NCBI RefSeq assembly: GCF_001592305.1
Contig: NZ_BCWR01000012.1
Location: 1 to 64,000, forward strand
Direction of reading: 5' to 3'
Origin: Hydrogenophaga taeniospiralis CCUG 15921
GTDB lineage: Bacteria; Pseudomonadota; Gammaproteobacteria; Burkholderiales; Burkholderiaceae_C
Length of the DNA stretch: 64,000 nucleotides
Each line of letters starts with the position of its first letter. The stretch's first letter is position 1. Made by a program: the position numbers and the translations under genes. Under the pieces are notes generated by a model, which did not search any database, was not told the origin of the DNA, and saw nothing but the letters and a program-made list of their open reading frames with translations. Positions 27,269 to 35,858 of this stretch are shown here, one piece after another.

Positions 27269-29350
27269 TCAACTTGCCTTGACGGCGTTGGCCGCGTCGA
27301 TCTCCGCGAGCTGCTTCTTCAACTCGGCTGGAGTAAACCGGTCTATCTGAACCGGTACCACGAAAGGAGACGACAAGGTCTTGATACGTGCGAAACCAAC
27401 GTCCTGCGCCGATTTCAGCGAGGCGGAAAAGTCCCCAAAATCGTAGAACTTGGCCAGAGCCTTCAACTCATCGTCGTTGTTAAGGTGCGTGACGAACCAG
27501 TTCTCGGTGTTAGCGAGGATGTTCGGATGGATCGATGACGGCTCCTGCGTGGCGTAGACGAAGGCGATCTTGGCCTTGGCGCCTTCCTTGGCGATCCGCG
27601 GCCAGGTCGTTGTGAGCTCCTCCTTCTTGCCGATAAGGTTGTGCGCCTCCTCGACGTAGATCACGATGTTCTGCGGCGTCCTGCCCGAGTTGTATTCGCG
27701 GAAGGATGTGTCGAAAATCTGCTGCGCAATGCGTTTGGAGAGGACGGAGCGCACTTCGACCGGCCCCGCCGACAAGTCCAGGATCACGATCTTGCCAGCC
27801 CACAGGTGGCCGACGACTTCCTTGACGACGTCGCCTTGACGCTTGGGCGAGTGATATTCCTTGGTTCCGATCAGGGCCCGAAAGCCACGGATCGAGGTGC
27901 CGGTGGCATTGGCCCTTGCGAGCACATTAAGGTAGGACTCCATCATGGGATCAACCCAAGCGTTGCCCGACGAGTTCGTGAAGCCCTTCTGCGGCTTGTT
28001 GTCCGCCTTCTGCTGTTCGCGCAGCTCATAGTTGAGGCTGCGGACGGTGGTGAAGAAATCCACCGCCTGCTGCGGGGAAAGGCTGCACGATCCCTTGCCG
28101 ACCGGAGTGGGCGTCGGGCCATCCGCGTTCTTCACCGCCTCTAAGACGTCCTTGTTCGCGGGGAACTTCACGACCAAGCCAGTTGGCGCGGGGAAGCCGG
28201 CAGCGAAGAGAATTGCTTGGAAGACCGCAACGCGCTGCTGCCAACGCTTGTGGTTCGACATGTCGGTTGCCTCGGGCTCCTCAAGGCCCGAGTCGAGGAA
28301 CTGTTGCAAGTCGGTTTGGTTGCGGAACGGATCATTGACCAGCAGCTTCGAGATCAAGTTGAGCGCTTCTGCTGGCTGCTCGTAGAAGTTCGTCCGAAGG
28401 TCGAGGAAGCCGTCCGTCTCGATGGCCCGATAGCGGATGCAGTCGTCGCCGAAGACGGCAGCAATGGAGCTTCCGTCGTCTTGGTGGTTCGCGTTCGAAT
28501 ACTCGCCGTTGATGTCGAAGATGATCTGGCCGATCTTGATGCCGTCGCGGCGGCCGGCCGTGGCCACGGAGGCCACGGTGGTCTTGACGGTGTTCGACTT
28601 GCCTGTGCGGGTCATGCCCAAGACCGCCGTGCGCCGAGCCAGGAAGTCGGAGGGCTGGATCAGGACAGGCACCTTGGGCTCGTCCTTGCCGCGATGCAGG
28701 CGGGAGGTCGACGTGTAGCGCACCGTGCCGATGGGGATCGAGCTCGGGGCCGACTTGAACCCTGCAGCCAGCGCATCGGCCAACATCGTCCTGCGGCGGT
28801 CGGCGTTGATGTGATTAACGATCTTCTCAAGCGCTTCTGCTCGCGGTTTGTATACCCGCAGGCGTGTTGAAGCGAAGTAGTTCTCCACATCGCTGCCCAG
28901 CCTGATCTCGCCGTCGTCGTCGAGGAAGAACGTTCCCAATATTCGGCATTCGAGGCCCGCATACTGGAGTTCGCTCTGCGTCATGGGGTCGAATCCGTCG
29001 GCTTCGCTGCTCGGATAGCGCTCATGGGCCTCACGACGCTGGTTGTGCTCGATGCGTGTCTGCACCATCTCGCTGTCTGAGGGCAATCGTGCCGGCCCGA
29101 GCACTCTCAGCAAAACCAGCTCATTGTCGAAGGCTGTTGCAGTCGCAGGGCTCTGCGGATTGATCGCGGTGGCCACCAGAAAACTGTTGTGCGGGATGCC
29201 AGCGACCCGTGCCTTCCAGTTGTCGTTCGTCAATACAGTTGCCCGCTGGAAGTCGATGCCGAACACGTATCCAACGTGGTTGGTGTCGAAGTCGCCCAGC
29301 AGCAGCATGAGCTTGTTGGGAAGAACCACGTTGTCAAAGACACTGGACAT
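27269..29350 (-). CDS. HerA-type hexameric DNA translocase/ATPase (DUF87)
   Basis: A 693-aa FtsK/HerA-superfamily ATPase. An N-terminal HAS-barrel-like region (about 1-170) precedes the motor. Walker A is GMTRTGKSNT at 245-254, the typical HerA FDINGEY lies at 278-284, Walker B is VIYVEEAHNLI near 570, and a sensor-like YATQEPSSI follows. HerA forms a hexameric ring that drives DNA through bound NurA. Start ATG 29350 follows GAGGAG. It is flanked by the methylase (26-nt gap) and NurA (16-nt gap) on the same strand, so all three are probably one transcript. Bacterial HerA genes often pair with nucleases in antiphage systems; that role is inferred here. Confidence 0.88.
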   Translation of the reverse strand: MSSVFDNVVLPNKLMLLLGDFDTNHVGYVFGIDFQRATVLTNDNWKARVAGIPHNSFLVATAINPQSPATATAFDNELVLLRVLGPARLPSDSEMVQTRIEHNQRREAHERYPSSEADGFDPMTQSELQYAGLECRILGTFFLDDDGEIRLGSDVENYFASTRLRVYKPRAEALEKIVNHINADRRRTMLADALAAGFKSAPSSIPIGTVRYTSTSRLHRGKDEPKVPVLIQPSDFLARRTAVLGMTRTGKSNTVKTTVASVATAGRRDGIKIGQIIFDINGEYSNANHQDDGSSIAAVFGDDCIRYRAIETDGFLDLRTNFYEQPAEALNLISKLLVNDPFRNQTDLQQFLDSGLEEPEATDMSNHKRWQQRVAVFQAILFAAGFPAPTGLVVKFPANKDVLEAVKNADGPTPTPVGKGSCSLSPQQAVDFFTTVRSLNYELREQQKADNKPQKGFTNSSGNAWVDPMMESYLNVLARANATGTSIRGFRALIGTKEYHSPKRQGDVVKEVVGHLWAGKIVILDLSAGPVEVRSVLSKRIAQQIFDTSFREYNSGRTPQNIVIYVEEAHNLIGKKEELTTTWPRIAKEGAKAKIAFVYATQEPSSIHPNILANTENWFVTHLNNDDELKALAKFYDFGDFSASLKSAQDVGFARIKTLSSPFVVPVQIDRFTPAELKKQLAEIDAANAVKAS

Positions 29351-29376
29351 GCTCACTCCTCTGAGTCGTTTTGAAT

Positions 29377-30339
29377 TTACTGTGCGTAATAAGCCGCTGC
29401 CGCGGCGGAGATCGGGAAGCGCAGAGCGTCGGCGTTGCCAGCTCGGGATTTGCGGGGTTTTTTGACACTTAGCCCGACATGGCCCTTGGCCGACTTGGCC
29501 GCCGCCGGCAACCGCTTCATGTTCGTGAACACCAGCTCGCGCCCCACAAAGGCGCACCCACCCAGCGGATGGGTCGAATAAGTGTTGTCGATAACGCGGG
29601 CCTTGCTCGTCACGTCTCCGTAGAGGTCGCGCACTTCTTGGGCATCGTCATACGACAGCAGCCATGGTCGGTTCATCGTTCGCAGGAAGTCCCTCAAGGC
29701 CTCGTGCTCGCCCTCGTCAAACACATGCCCGTAGAGCTGCTCTGCCTTGTGATAATAGGGAGGATCAAGGTATAGGACCGCGCGTTCGCTTTCGGCGAAA
29801 CGCTCGCAGAACGTGCGCCAACCTTCGTTCGCTACAGTGACTTTGGAACGCAGTTCCGAGAGCGCAAGGATGCGATTAGCGATTCGCTGGCGGTTAAAGC
29901 GCACGTCGATCTTGATGTTCTTCTGCCCCCAGCCGCCGAGTGGGCCCGACTGATGGATGATTCCATTGAATGATGTGCGGTTGAGATATAGGCATTTCAA
30001 CGCAGCCTCGCGCTGGCTGGCTGGTTCGAGGGCCTTCTGTCGCTTCCACTCTTCCACAGACAGAGGTACCTCGGCAACTCGGGCAGCCAACCACTCCGCG
30101 CCTGCCTTCGAAAAAACAGTTGTCCAAAACTGTGCGATCAGCGGGTCGACATCATTAATCGCGATCTCATCGACAACGCCATCTTCGAGCAGAGCGATCG
30201 AAACGCTCGCCCCGCCGCAAAAAGGCTCGACAAACAGTCGAGGACGGGAGACGTTGAGTGAGATCGCCCTAGCGATGAAGCCACTGAAACGGGCCTTGCT
30301 CCCGGGATACCTGAGGACGCTTCTTGTACTGGTGCCCAT
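29377..30339 (-). CDS. DNA adenine (N6) methyltransferase, Dam/D12 class
   Basis: A 320-aa D12-class DNA methylase. Motif X is LRYPGSKAR, motif I is FVEPFCGGASVS (36-47) and the catalytic motif IV is DPPYY at 192-196. The LYLNRTSFNG segment is typical of Dam-like enzymes. A basic tail (KKPRKSRAG) follows. It should transfer a methyl group from AdoMet to adenine in a short recognition site; the site cannot be read from the sequence. It is the first of three genes with HerA and NurA. It could mark host DNA as self for the nuclease, or act on its own as an orphan methylase. Confidence 0.9.
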   Translation of the reverse strand: MGTSTRSVLRYPGSKARFSGFIARAISLNVSRPRLFVEPFCGGASVSIALLEDGVVDEIAINDVDPLIAQFWTTVFSKAGAEWLAARVAEVPLSVEEWKRQKALEPASQREAALKCLYLNRTSFNGIIHQSGPLGGWGQKNIKIDVRFNRQRIANRILALSELRSKVTVANEGWRTFCERFAESERAVLYLDPPYYHKAEQLYGHVFDEGEHEALRDFLRTMNRPWLLSYDDAQEVRDLYGDVTSKARVIDNTYSTHPLGGCAFVGRELVFTNMKRLPAAAKSAKGHVGLSVKKPRKSRAGNADALRFPISAAAAAYYAQ

Positions 30340-30696
30340 GCGAATGACTCATTTTTTGATCTAGCGACGAGGTGTCCATGCCCATCTTAGGATGATATTC
30401 GTTGGGGGCAGCGAAGTAGACACCAAACATGCCGAAACAACGACCGCTTGGCTTTGCATCAATGTATCGGATGAATTCAGCCTCCAGAAGACTTCCCTCA
30501 GTTGATCAGGGCAATGGATTGCTGCAAATGACCAAAGACCTGGAATGACTGCAAACAGCCCGCAAGACTCATCCGCAGCGTCAAATCCAACGACTGCTAC
30601 CGCCCCAAATTCCTCGCAGGAACAACCCACTGAATATCTGTTGCTTTGTTCGAATCCAGATTGCGCATGCCAGAAAGGGGTGGGTTGGCGCGACAA
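30340..30696. other. Gene-free margin upstream of the methylase
   Basis: 357 nt between the methylase start and the end of the second Hyf-like operon. Small reading frames here have no recognisable domains or good ribosome-binding sites. The methylase promoter must lie in this region, but no strong pair of hexamers is seen. It is AT-richer than the flanking operon, so the island boundary lies close to 30696. Confidence 0.55.
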
Positions 30697-31215
30697 CTAC
30701 GCCACCCGCCGCCGCACCGCCGTGAGGATGCCGCGCAGGATGTCCACCGGCGGTGGTGGACAACCGGGCACCACCACATCCACCGGGATCACGTTGGCCA
30801 CCCGCCCGCAGCTGGCGTAGCTTTCGCCGAAGATTCCACCGTCGCAGGCGCAGTCCCCCACCGCCACCACCAGTTTGGGTTCGGGCGTGGCGTCGTAGGT
30901 GCGCCGCAGCGCGGTTTCCATGTTGCGCGACACCGGGCCGGTGACCAGCAGCAGGTCGGCATGGCGCGGGCTGGCCACGAAACGGATGCCCAGCCCCTCC
31001 AGGTTGTAGTACGGGTTGGTCAGGGCGTTGATCTCCAGCTCACAGCCGTTGCACGAGCCGGCATCCACTTCCCGGATCGCCAGCGCCTGCCCCAGGATGC
31101 TCAACAGCTCGGCCTGGATTCGGGAGGCCTCGGCCTGCGCCGCCTCGCCAATGTCGGGCGCGGGCTCGCTGCGGATGCCCGTCTTGACGATCTGCCACGC
31201 GACTTTCCAAATCAT
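30697..31215 (-). CDS. Hyf/Ehr-like complex 2, NuoB-like small subunit
   Basis: A 172-aa NuoB/hydrogenase small-subunit-like protein. Cluster ligands are in SCNGCELEINAL, GDCACDGGIFG and PGCPPPPVDIL. Unlike the complex-1 counterpart it has no ferredoxin domain; its N-terminus is a short helix (MIWKVAWQIVKTG). It would hold a single 4Fe-4S cluster facing the large subunit. The start overlaps the large-subunit stop (ATGA). Last gene of operon 2. An external ferredoxin or the complex-1 subunit might serve as electron partner. Confidence 0.87.
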   Translation of the reverse strand: MIWKVAWQIVKTGIRSEPAPDIGEAAQAEASRIQAELLSILGQALAIREVDAGSCNGCELEINALTNPYYNLEGLGIRFVASPRHADLLLVTGPVSRNMETALRRTYDATPEPKLVVAVGDCACDGGIFGESYASCGRVANVIPVDVVVPGCPPPPVDILRGILTAVRRRVA

Positions 31216-32789
31216 AGATCGTGCCCCGAATAGCTGAGGTTGAACGACTTGTTGATCAGGGGGAAGTCGGCCACGATGTCGCCCATGATGGCGTGCTCCA
31301 GCACCGGCCAGTTCTGCCACGACGGGTCGTGCAAATGGCAGCGCGCGATGCGCGCGCCCGCCCCGCCCCCCGAGAGCTCCAGCGCCACGAACACCTCGCC
31401 GCGCCAGCCCTCCACCCAGCCCGCGCCCCGGCAGGGCAGATCGGGCAGCGCCAGCTCGCAGCGCACCGGCCCTGGCGGGAGTCCGCGCAGCAGGTCGCGC
31501 ACCAGGCGGATGGACTCGAACACCTCGTCAAAACGCAGCGCCACGCGCGCCGCCACATCGCCGCCCCGGTGGGTTGCCATCGCCACCGCCAGCTGGTCAT
31601 AGGGCGCCCAGGGGTGGTCGCAGCGCAGGTCCCTGGCCTGGCCGCTGGCGCGACCGGCCAGCCCGGTCAAGCCCAACCGGGCGGCCAGCGCGGGCGGGAC
31701 CGAGCCGCAGCGCATCAGCCGGTCCTGCAGCCCCGCATGCGACTCGAAGACGGTGTACAGGCCGCGCACCTCGTTCTCCAGCCGTTCACAGGTCTGCAGC
31801 ATCCGGTCGATCTGGTCGTGCGCCACATCGCCCTGGACGCCGCCGGGCTGGACGCAGTCCATCATCAGCCGGTGGCCAAATGCCGCGTGGGCGTCGCGCA
31901 GCCAGTCTTCGCGCAGGCGCGAGAACTGGGCCAGCGCGAACGCAAAAGCAGCATCGTTGCCCAGCGCACCCAGGTCGCCCAGGTGGTTGGCAATGCGTTC
32001 CCGCTCCAGCAGCAACGCCCGCAGCCAGGCGGCACGCGGTGGCACCACGGTCCGGGTGGCCGACTCCAGCGCCATGCAGTAGGCCCACGCAAAGGCCACG
32101 GTGCTGTCGCCCGACACCCGGCCCGCCAGCCGGTGCGCCTGCAGCGGCGCGAGCTGGGTCATGCGCTGCTCCACGCCTTTGTGGGTGTAGCCCAGGCGTT
32201 GCTCCAGCCGCAGCACCTTTTCGCCCACCACGGAAAACCGGAAATGGCCGGGCTCGATGATGCCGGCGTGCACCGGGCCCACCGCGATCTCGTGCACCCC
32301 GTCGCCAGCCACCTGCACGAACGGGTAGTCGGTCAAGGGCCCCGGCGCGGGTTCGGGCAGGGCCAGCGGGTTCTGCAGCAAGGGCGGCTGTTCCCTGGCC
32401 CAGGCGCCATGGTTCAGCCACGCCCGCTGGTCCTGCGCGCCTTCGGCGTGCACACCCGAGAGATCGGCGGCCGCGCGCTGCATCCGGCCCGCGGCCGGGA
32501 ACACCGTGGCGAGGTCCGGGTACGGCGTGAAGCCGTTCCCCGCCACCAAGGGCAGGCTGAGCCAGAAAAGACCTTCGGGCGTGGCGTAGGCGGCGCACAC
32601 CGCTTCGGCGCGCAGCGACCCTTCGGCCCCCGGCACCGCCTGGCCCGCCCAGAGCGCCAGCAGACGCCCCCCGGCCTCGCGCACCGCGGTGGCCGCGGCC
32701 ATCCATTGCGCTTCGGTGACCTGCGCGTGCGCCATCGGCACCGGGGCCGGCAGCGGCGTGAACGCCAGGTCGAGGCCGGGTATCTTCAT
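31212..32789 (-). CDS. Hyf/Ehr-like complex 2, HyfG-like large subunit (NuoC+NuoD-like), no NiFe ligands
   Basis: A 525-aa fusion of a NuoC-like N-terminus and a NuoD-like body (AVGPVHAGIIEPGHFRF, LGYTHKGVE). The hydrogenase cysteine pair is replaced by GRVSGDSTVAFAW, and the C-terminus reads ADFPLINKSFNLSYSGHDL instead of DPCxxC. So it too lacks NiFe ligands. The C-terminal NKSF-LSY-G-DL motif is shared with complex 1, implying a conserved function. A GGGAGG ribosome-binding site precedes the ATG at 32789, 4 nt after the hyfF-like stop. Confidence 0.85.
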   Translation of the reverse strand: MKIPGLDLAFTPLPAPVPMAHAQVTEAQWMAAATAVREAGGRLLALWAGQAVPGAEGSLRAEAVCAAYATPEGLFWLSLPLVAGNGFTPYPDLATVFPAAGRMQRAAADLSGVHAEGAQDQRAWLNHGAWAREQPPLLQNPLALPEPAPGPLTDYPFVQVAGDGVHEIAVGPVHAGIIEPGHFRFSVVGEKVLRLEQRLGYTHKGVEQRMTQLAPLQAHRLAGRVSGDSTVAFAWAYCMALESATRTVVPPRAAWLRALLLERERIANHLGDLGALGNDAAFAFALAQFSRLREDWLRDAHAAFGHRLMMDCVQPGGVQGDVAHDQIDRMLQTCERLENEVRGLYTVFESHAGLQDRLMRCGSVPPALAARLGLTGLAGRASGQARDLRCDHPWAPYDQLAVAMATHRGGDVAARVALRFDEVFESIRLVRDLLRGLPPGPVRCELALPDLPCRGAGWVEGWRGEVFVALELSGGGAGARIARCHLHDPSWQNWPVLEHAIMGDIVADFPLINKSFNLSYSGHDL

Positions 32790-32793
32790 CGGT

Positions 32794-34248
32794 TCAACCT
32801 CCCAGCAAACGCGCTGCCTGCACGTACCAGGCGTTCAGGTAGGGCGGGATGTACAAGCCCAGCACCAGGCCCAGCGTCAGGTGCAGAAACACGGGGATCA
32901 GGGCCGGCGGGTGCGCCAGCGCCTTGAGCGTGGTGTCGCCAAACACCATGGGCAGCACGCGAACCAGCATGGAAGCGAACGCGACCCCGAGCGCCAGGAA
33001 CAGGAAGGGCGTGGCCCACGGCTGGTCGCGCATGGCCGTGGTCAGGATCAGGAACTCGCTGGCGAACACGCCAAAGGGCGGCATGCCCAGAATCGCCATC
33101 ACACCCAGGATCAGGCCCCAGCCCACCGTGGGGTTGACCTTGATGAGGCCACGGATCTCGCTCATGACCTGGGTGCCCGCTTTCTGCGTGGCGTGGCCCA
33201 CGGTGAAGAAGATGGCGGACTTGACCAGCGAGTGCACCGTCATGTGCAGCAGGCCGGCAAAGTTGGCCACCGGCCCGCCCATGCCGAAGGCGAAGGTGAT
33301 CAGGCCCATGTGCTCGATGGACGAGTACGAGAACATGCGTTTCACGTCTTTCTGACGCGACAGGAAGAACGCGGCCACCACCACCGAGAGCAGGCCAAAA
33401 CCCATCATGAGCTGCCCGGCCATGTTGCTGTCCAGCGCGCCGTCGGTCAGCACCTTGAAGCGCAGCACGGCGTACATCGCCACGTTGAGCAGCAGCCCCG
33501 AGAGCACCGCGGACACCGGCGTGGGGCCTTCGGCATGCGCATCGGGTAGCCAGCTGTGCAGCGGCACCAGACCGATCTTGGTGCCGTACCCCACCAGCAG
33601 GAAGACGAAGGCCAGCGTCATGATGGCCGGGTCGAGCTGGTCCTTGATGCCGTTGAGGTCGCTCCACAGCAGCGATGCGTGGTCCAGCCCCATGGCCTTG
33701 TCGGCCGCCATGTAGACCAGGATGGTGCCGAACAGGGCCTGCGCGATCCCCACGCCGCACAGAATGAAATACTTCCAGGCAGCTTCCAGGCTGGCCGAGG
33801 TGCGGTACACGCTGACCAGCAGCACGGTGGTGAGCGTGGCTGCTTCCATCGCCACCCAGATGATCCCGAGGTTGTTGGTGGTGAAGCCCAGCAACATGGT
33901 GAAGCTGAACAGCTGGTACATGCTGTGGTAGAGCTGCATGCGCCGCGGCGTCATCTTGCCGTGGTCCTGCTCGATGCGCATGTAGGGCCTGGAAAAGATG
34001 GCCGTGGTCAGCCCCACGAACGCCGTGAGCGTGACCAGGAAAACGTTCAGCGGGTCGATGAAGAACTGCCTGTCCCAGACGTACTGCGGCCCCTCGTTGA
34101 TGACCTGAGCCGTCAGGAAACAGGCCGCCACAAAGGTCCCCAGGCTGAAGACCACGTTCACATCGCGCGCGCGCGACCAGTGCCCGATGAAGGCCAGCGC
34201 CAGGCCCCCCGCCAGCGGCAAACCCAACACGAAGTACAACGCGCTCAT
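32794..34248 (-). CDS. hyfF: Hyf/Ehr-like complex 2, HyfF-like (NuoN/NuoM-like) antiporter subunit
   Basis: A 484-aa antiporter-like membrane protein with about 14 segments. IIWVAMEAATLTTVLLVS (TM5 Glu), GLVPLHSWLPDAHAEGPTPVSA (TM7-8) and SLVKSAIFFTVGHA (Lys) are the expected channel residues. The start follows AAGGAA within the end of the hyfE-like gene, 3 nt away. Unlike its paralogue in operon 1 it has no repeat-derived leader. Confidence 0.9.
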   Translation of the reverse strand: MSALYFVLGLPLAGGLALAFIGHWSRARDVNVVFSLGTFVAACFLTAQVINEGPQYVWDRQFFIDPLNVFLVTLTAFVGLTTAIFSRPYMRIEQDHGKMTPRRMQLYHSMYQLFSFTMLLGFTTNNLGIIWVAMEAATLTTVLLVSVYRTSASLEAAWKYFILCGVGIAQALFGTILVYMAADKAMGLDHASLLWSDLNGIKDQLDPAIMTLAFVFLLVGYGTKIGLVPLHSWLPDAHAEGPTPVSAVLSGLLLNVAMYAVLRFKVLTDGALDSNMAGQLMMGFGLLSVVVAAFFLSRQKDVKRMFSYSSIEHMGLITFAFGMGGPVANFAGLLHMTVHSLVKSAIFFTVGHATQKAGTQVMSEIRGLIKVNPTVGWGLILGVMAILGMPPFGVFASEFLILTTAMRDQPWATPFLFLALGVAFASMLVRVLPMVFGDTTLKALAHPPALIPVFLHLTLGLVLGLYIPPYLNAWYVQAARLLGG

Positions 34249-34251
34249 GGC

Positions 34252-34911
34252 TCAGTCTTCCTTGAGCGACTCAAGGTTGTGGATGTCCAGGCTGTCGAAC
34301 TTTTCCCGGATCTGGAACATGAACACGCCCAGGATCAACACCCCCACCAGCACGTCCAGCGCGATGCCGAACTCCACGATCATGGGCATGCCGTTGGTCA
34401 CGGTGGTGGCCGCGAAGATCAGCCCGTTCTCCATCGACAGGAATCCGATCACCTGGGGAATGGCCTTGGAGCGGATGATCATCATCATGAACGACAGCAG
34501 CACACAGGCCAGCGCGATGCCCAGCGCATCGCTCGCGATGGAGTCCGACAGGCGCGACATCGGCAGGGCCAGGCTGAAGGAGAAGATCACCAGCGCGATG
34601 CCCACGAGCATGGTCGTCGGGATGTTCAGCAGCGTCTCCACGTCCCAGCGCACATTGAGGCGCCGGATCAGCCGGTGCAGCATCCAGGGAATGAACAGCA
34701 CCTTCAGCACGAAGGTGATCGCGCCAGACACGTACAGGTCCGGTTGCCGGGTGACATAGCCCAGCAGGAACGACGCCGCCACCAGCGCGGCGCCCTGGAT
34801 CATGAACAGATGCACCAGCGACACAACGCGCCGCTGGGAGATCATGGCGAAGGAGAGCAGCAGGATCAGGGTGGCGAACAGATTGATCAGTTGCGGCGCG
34901 TATTGGATCAT
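34252..34911 (-). CDS. hyfE: Hyf/Ehr-like complex 2, HyfE-like (NuoK-like) membrane subunit
   Basis: A 219-aa membrane protein with about seven segments. IGFLSMENGLIFAATTVTNG carries the NuoK-like membrane glutamate, and the tail (MFQIREKFDSLDIHNLESLKED) is the charged HyfE type. The start at 34911 overlaps the hyfC-like stop (ATGA). Confidence 0.9.
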   Translation of the reverse strand: MIQYAPQLINLFATLILLLSFAMISQRRVVSLVHLFMIQGAALVAASFLLGYVTRQPDLYVSGAITFVLKVLFIPWMLHRLIRRLNVRWDVETLLNIPTTMLVGIALVIFSFSLALPMSRLSDSIASDALGIALACVLLSFMMMIIRSKAIPQVIGFLSMENGLIFAATTVTNGMPMIVEFGIALDVLVGVLILGVFMFQIREKFDSLDIHNLESLKED

Positions 34912-35858
34912 CCCACCCCCAGCAGCACGTTCACCAACAGGCCGATCACCGCGAGCAAAAAAGCGGTGCCCAGGAACTCCGGCACCCGGAAGATCCGCAT
35001 CTTGGCGCTGGCCGTCTCGATCATCGCCAGCGCAATGCCGCCCACCGCCAGCTTGAACACCAGCATGGGCAGGGCCAGCAGCAAGGCCATGGGGGCATGG
35101 GCCTGCGCCACGCCCCAGGGGAAAAACAGCGCCAGGCCGGCACAGGAGTAGGCAAACAACTTCAGGCTGGCGGCCCACTCCATCAGTGCGAGGTGGCGGG
35201 CGGAATATTCGAGCACCAGGGCCTCGTGGATCATGGTGAGTTCCAGGTGGGTGTCGGGGTTGTCCACTGGCACGCGCGCGTTTTCCGCCAGCGACACCAT
35301 GGTGAAGGCCACGCCCGCGAGCAGCAGACTGGGGTAGATCGTCAGTTCGCGGTGGGCCAGCGTCTCCACCATGGTGGTCAGCGAGGTTGAGCCGGAGATC
35401 ATCGAGGCGCAGAACAGCACCATCAGCAAGGCGGGCTCGGCCAGAAAGCCCACCAGCATTTCCCGTCGGGCACCGAGCGAGCCGAAGGCCGTGCCCACGT
35501 CCATCGCCGCCAGCGAAATGAACACGCGGGCCAGGGCGAACAGCCCCACCAGCGCTATCGCATCGGCCGCGGGCGAGAGTGGCAGGTCCGTGGACAAGGT
35601 GGGAATGATGGCGCTGGCCAGCAGCATGCAGCCGAACACCACGTAGGGCGCGATCCGGTACAGCGGCGAGGCATGCTCGGCCATGACGGACTCTTTGTGA
35701 AACAGCTTGTGCAACATGCGGTACGGCTGCAGCAAACCCGGCGCCGATTTGTTCTGCAACCAATGGCGCCACTGATTGACCCAGCCCGTGAGCAGGGGCG
35801 CCAGCAGCAAGGCCGTCACCAGCGCCAGCAGTTGTGAAAAAACGCCCAGGGCACTCAT
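34908..35858 (-). CDS. hyfC: Hyf/Ehr-like complex 2, HyfC-like (NuoH-like) membrane subunit
   Basis: A 316-aa NuoH/HycD-family membrane protein. The signature ARVPVDNPDTHLELTMIHEA is intact, with MDVGTAFGSLGARREM earlier. Start and stop overlap both neighbours by ATGA. It would link the membrane arm to the NuoB/NuoD-like subunits. Confidence 0.9.
   Translation of the reverse strand: MSALGVFSQLLALVTALLLAPLLTGWVNQWRHWLQNKSAPGLLQPYRMLHKLFHKESVMAEHASPLYRIAPYVVFGCMLLASAIIPTLSTDLPLSPAADAIALVGLFALARVFISLAAMDVGTAFGSLGARREMLVGFLAEPALLMVLFCASMISGSTSLTTMVETLAHRELTIYPSLLLAGVAFTMVSLAENARVPVDNPDTHLELTMIHEALVLEYSARHLALMEWAASLKLFAYSCAGLALFFPWGVAQAHAPMALLLALPMLVFKLAVGGIALAMIETASAKMRIFRVPEFLGTAFLLAVIGLLVNVLLGVG

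Larger units (their letters stand above)
25636..30696. other. Island inserted between the two convergent Hyf-like operons
   Basis: An AT-richer segment with codon use unlike its flanks holds three minus-strand genes (dam-type methylase, HerA, NurA) and gene-free margins of 267 nt (25636-25902) and 357 nt (30340-30696). Both flanking hyf-like genes are intact, ending at 25635 and 30697. No integrase, transposase, tRNA target or clear direct repeats are visible. The left margin shows no gene or terminator I can support. Signs point to horizontal transfer. Confidence 0.65.

Noticed and set aside
30645..30680. TTCGAATCC sequence resembling a tRNA T-loop at the island edge, as a possible attachment site
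   Set aside because: The flanking bases do not pair into a T-stem, no acceptor stem or CCA follows, and no matching copy is seen at the left edge.
30361..30820. Small open frames on both strands (30361-30696 minus, 30545-30820 plus)
   Set aside because: No good ribosome-binding site or domain; the plus-strand one runs into the end of the small-subunit gene.
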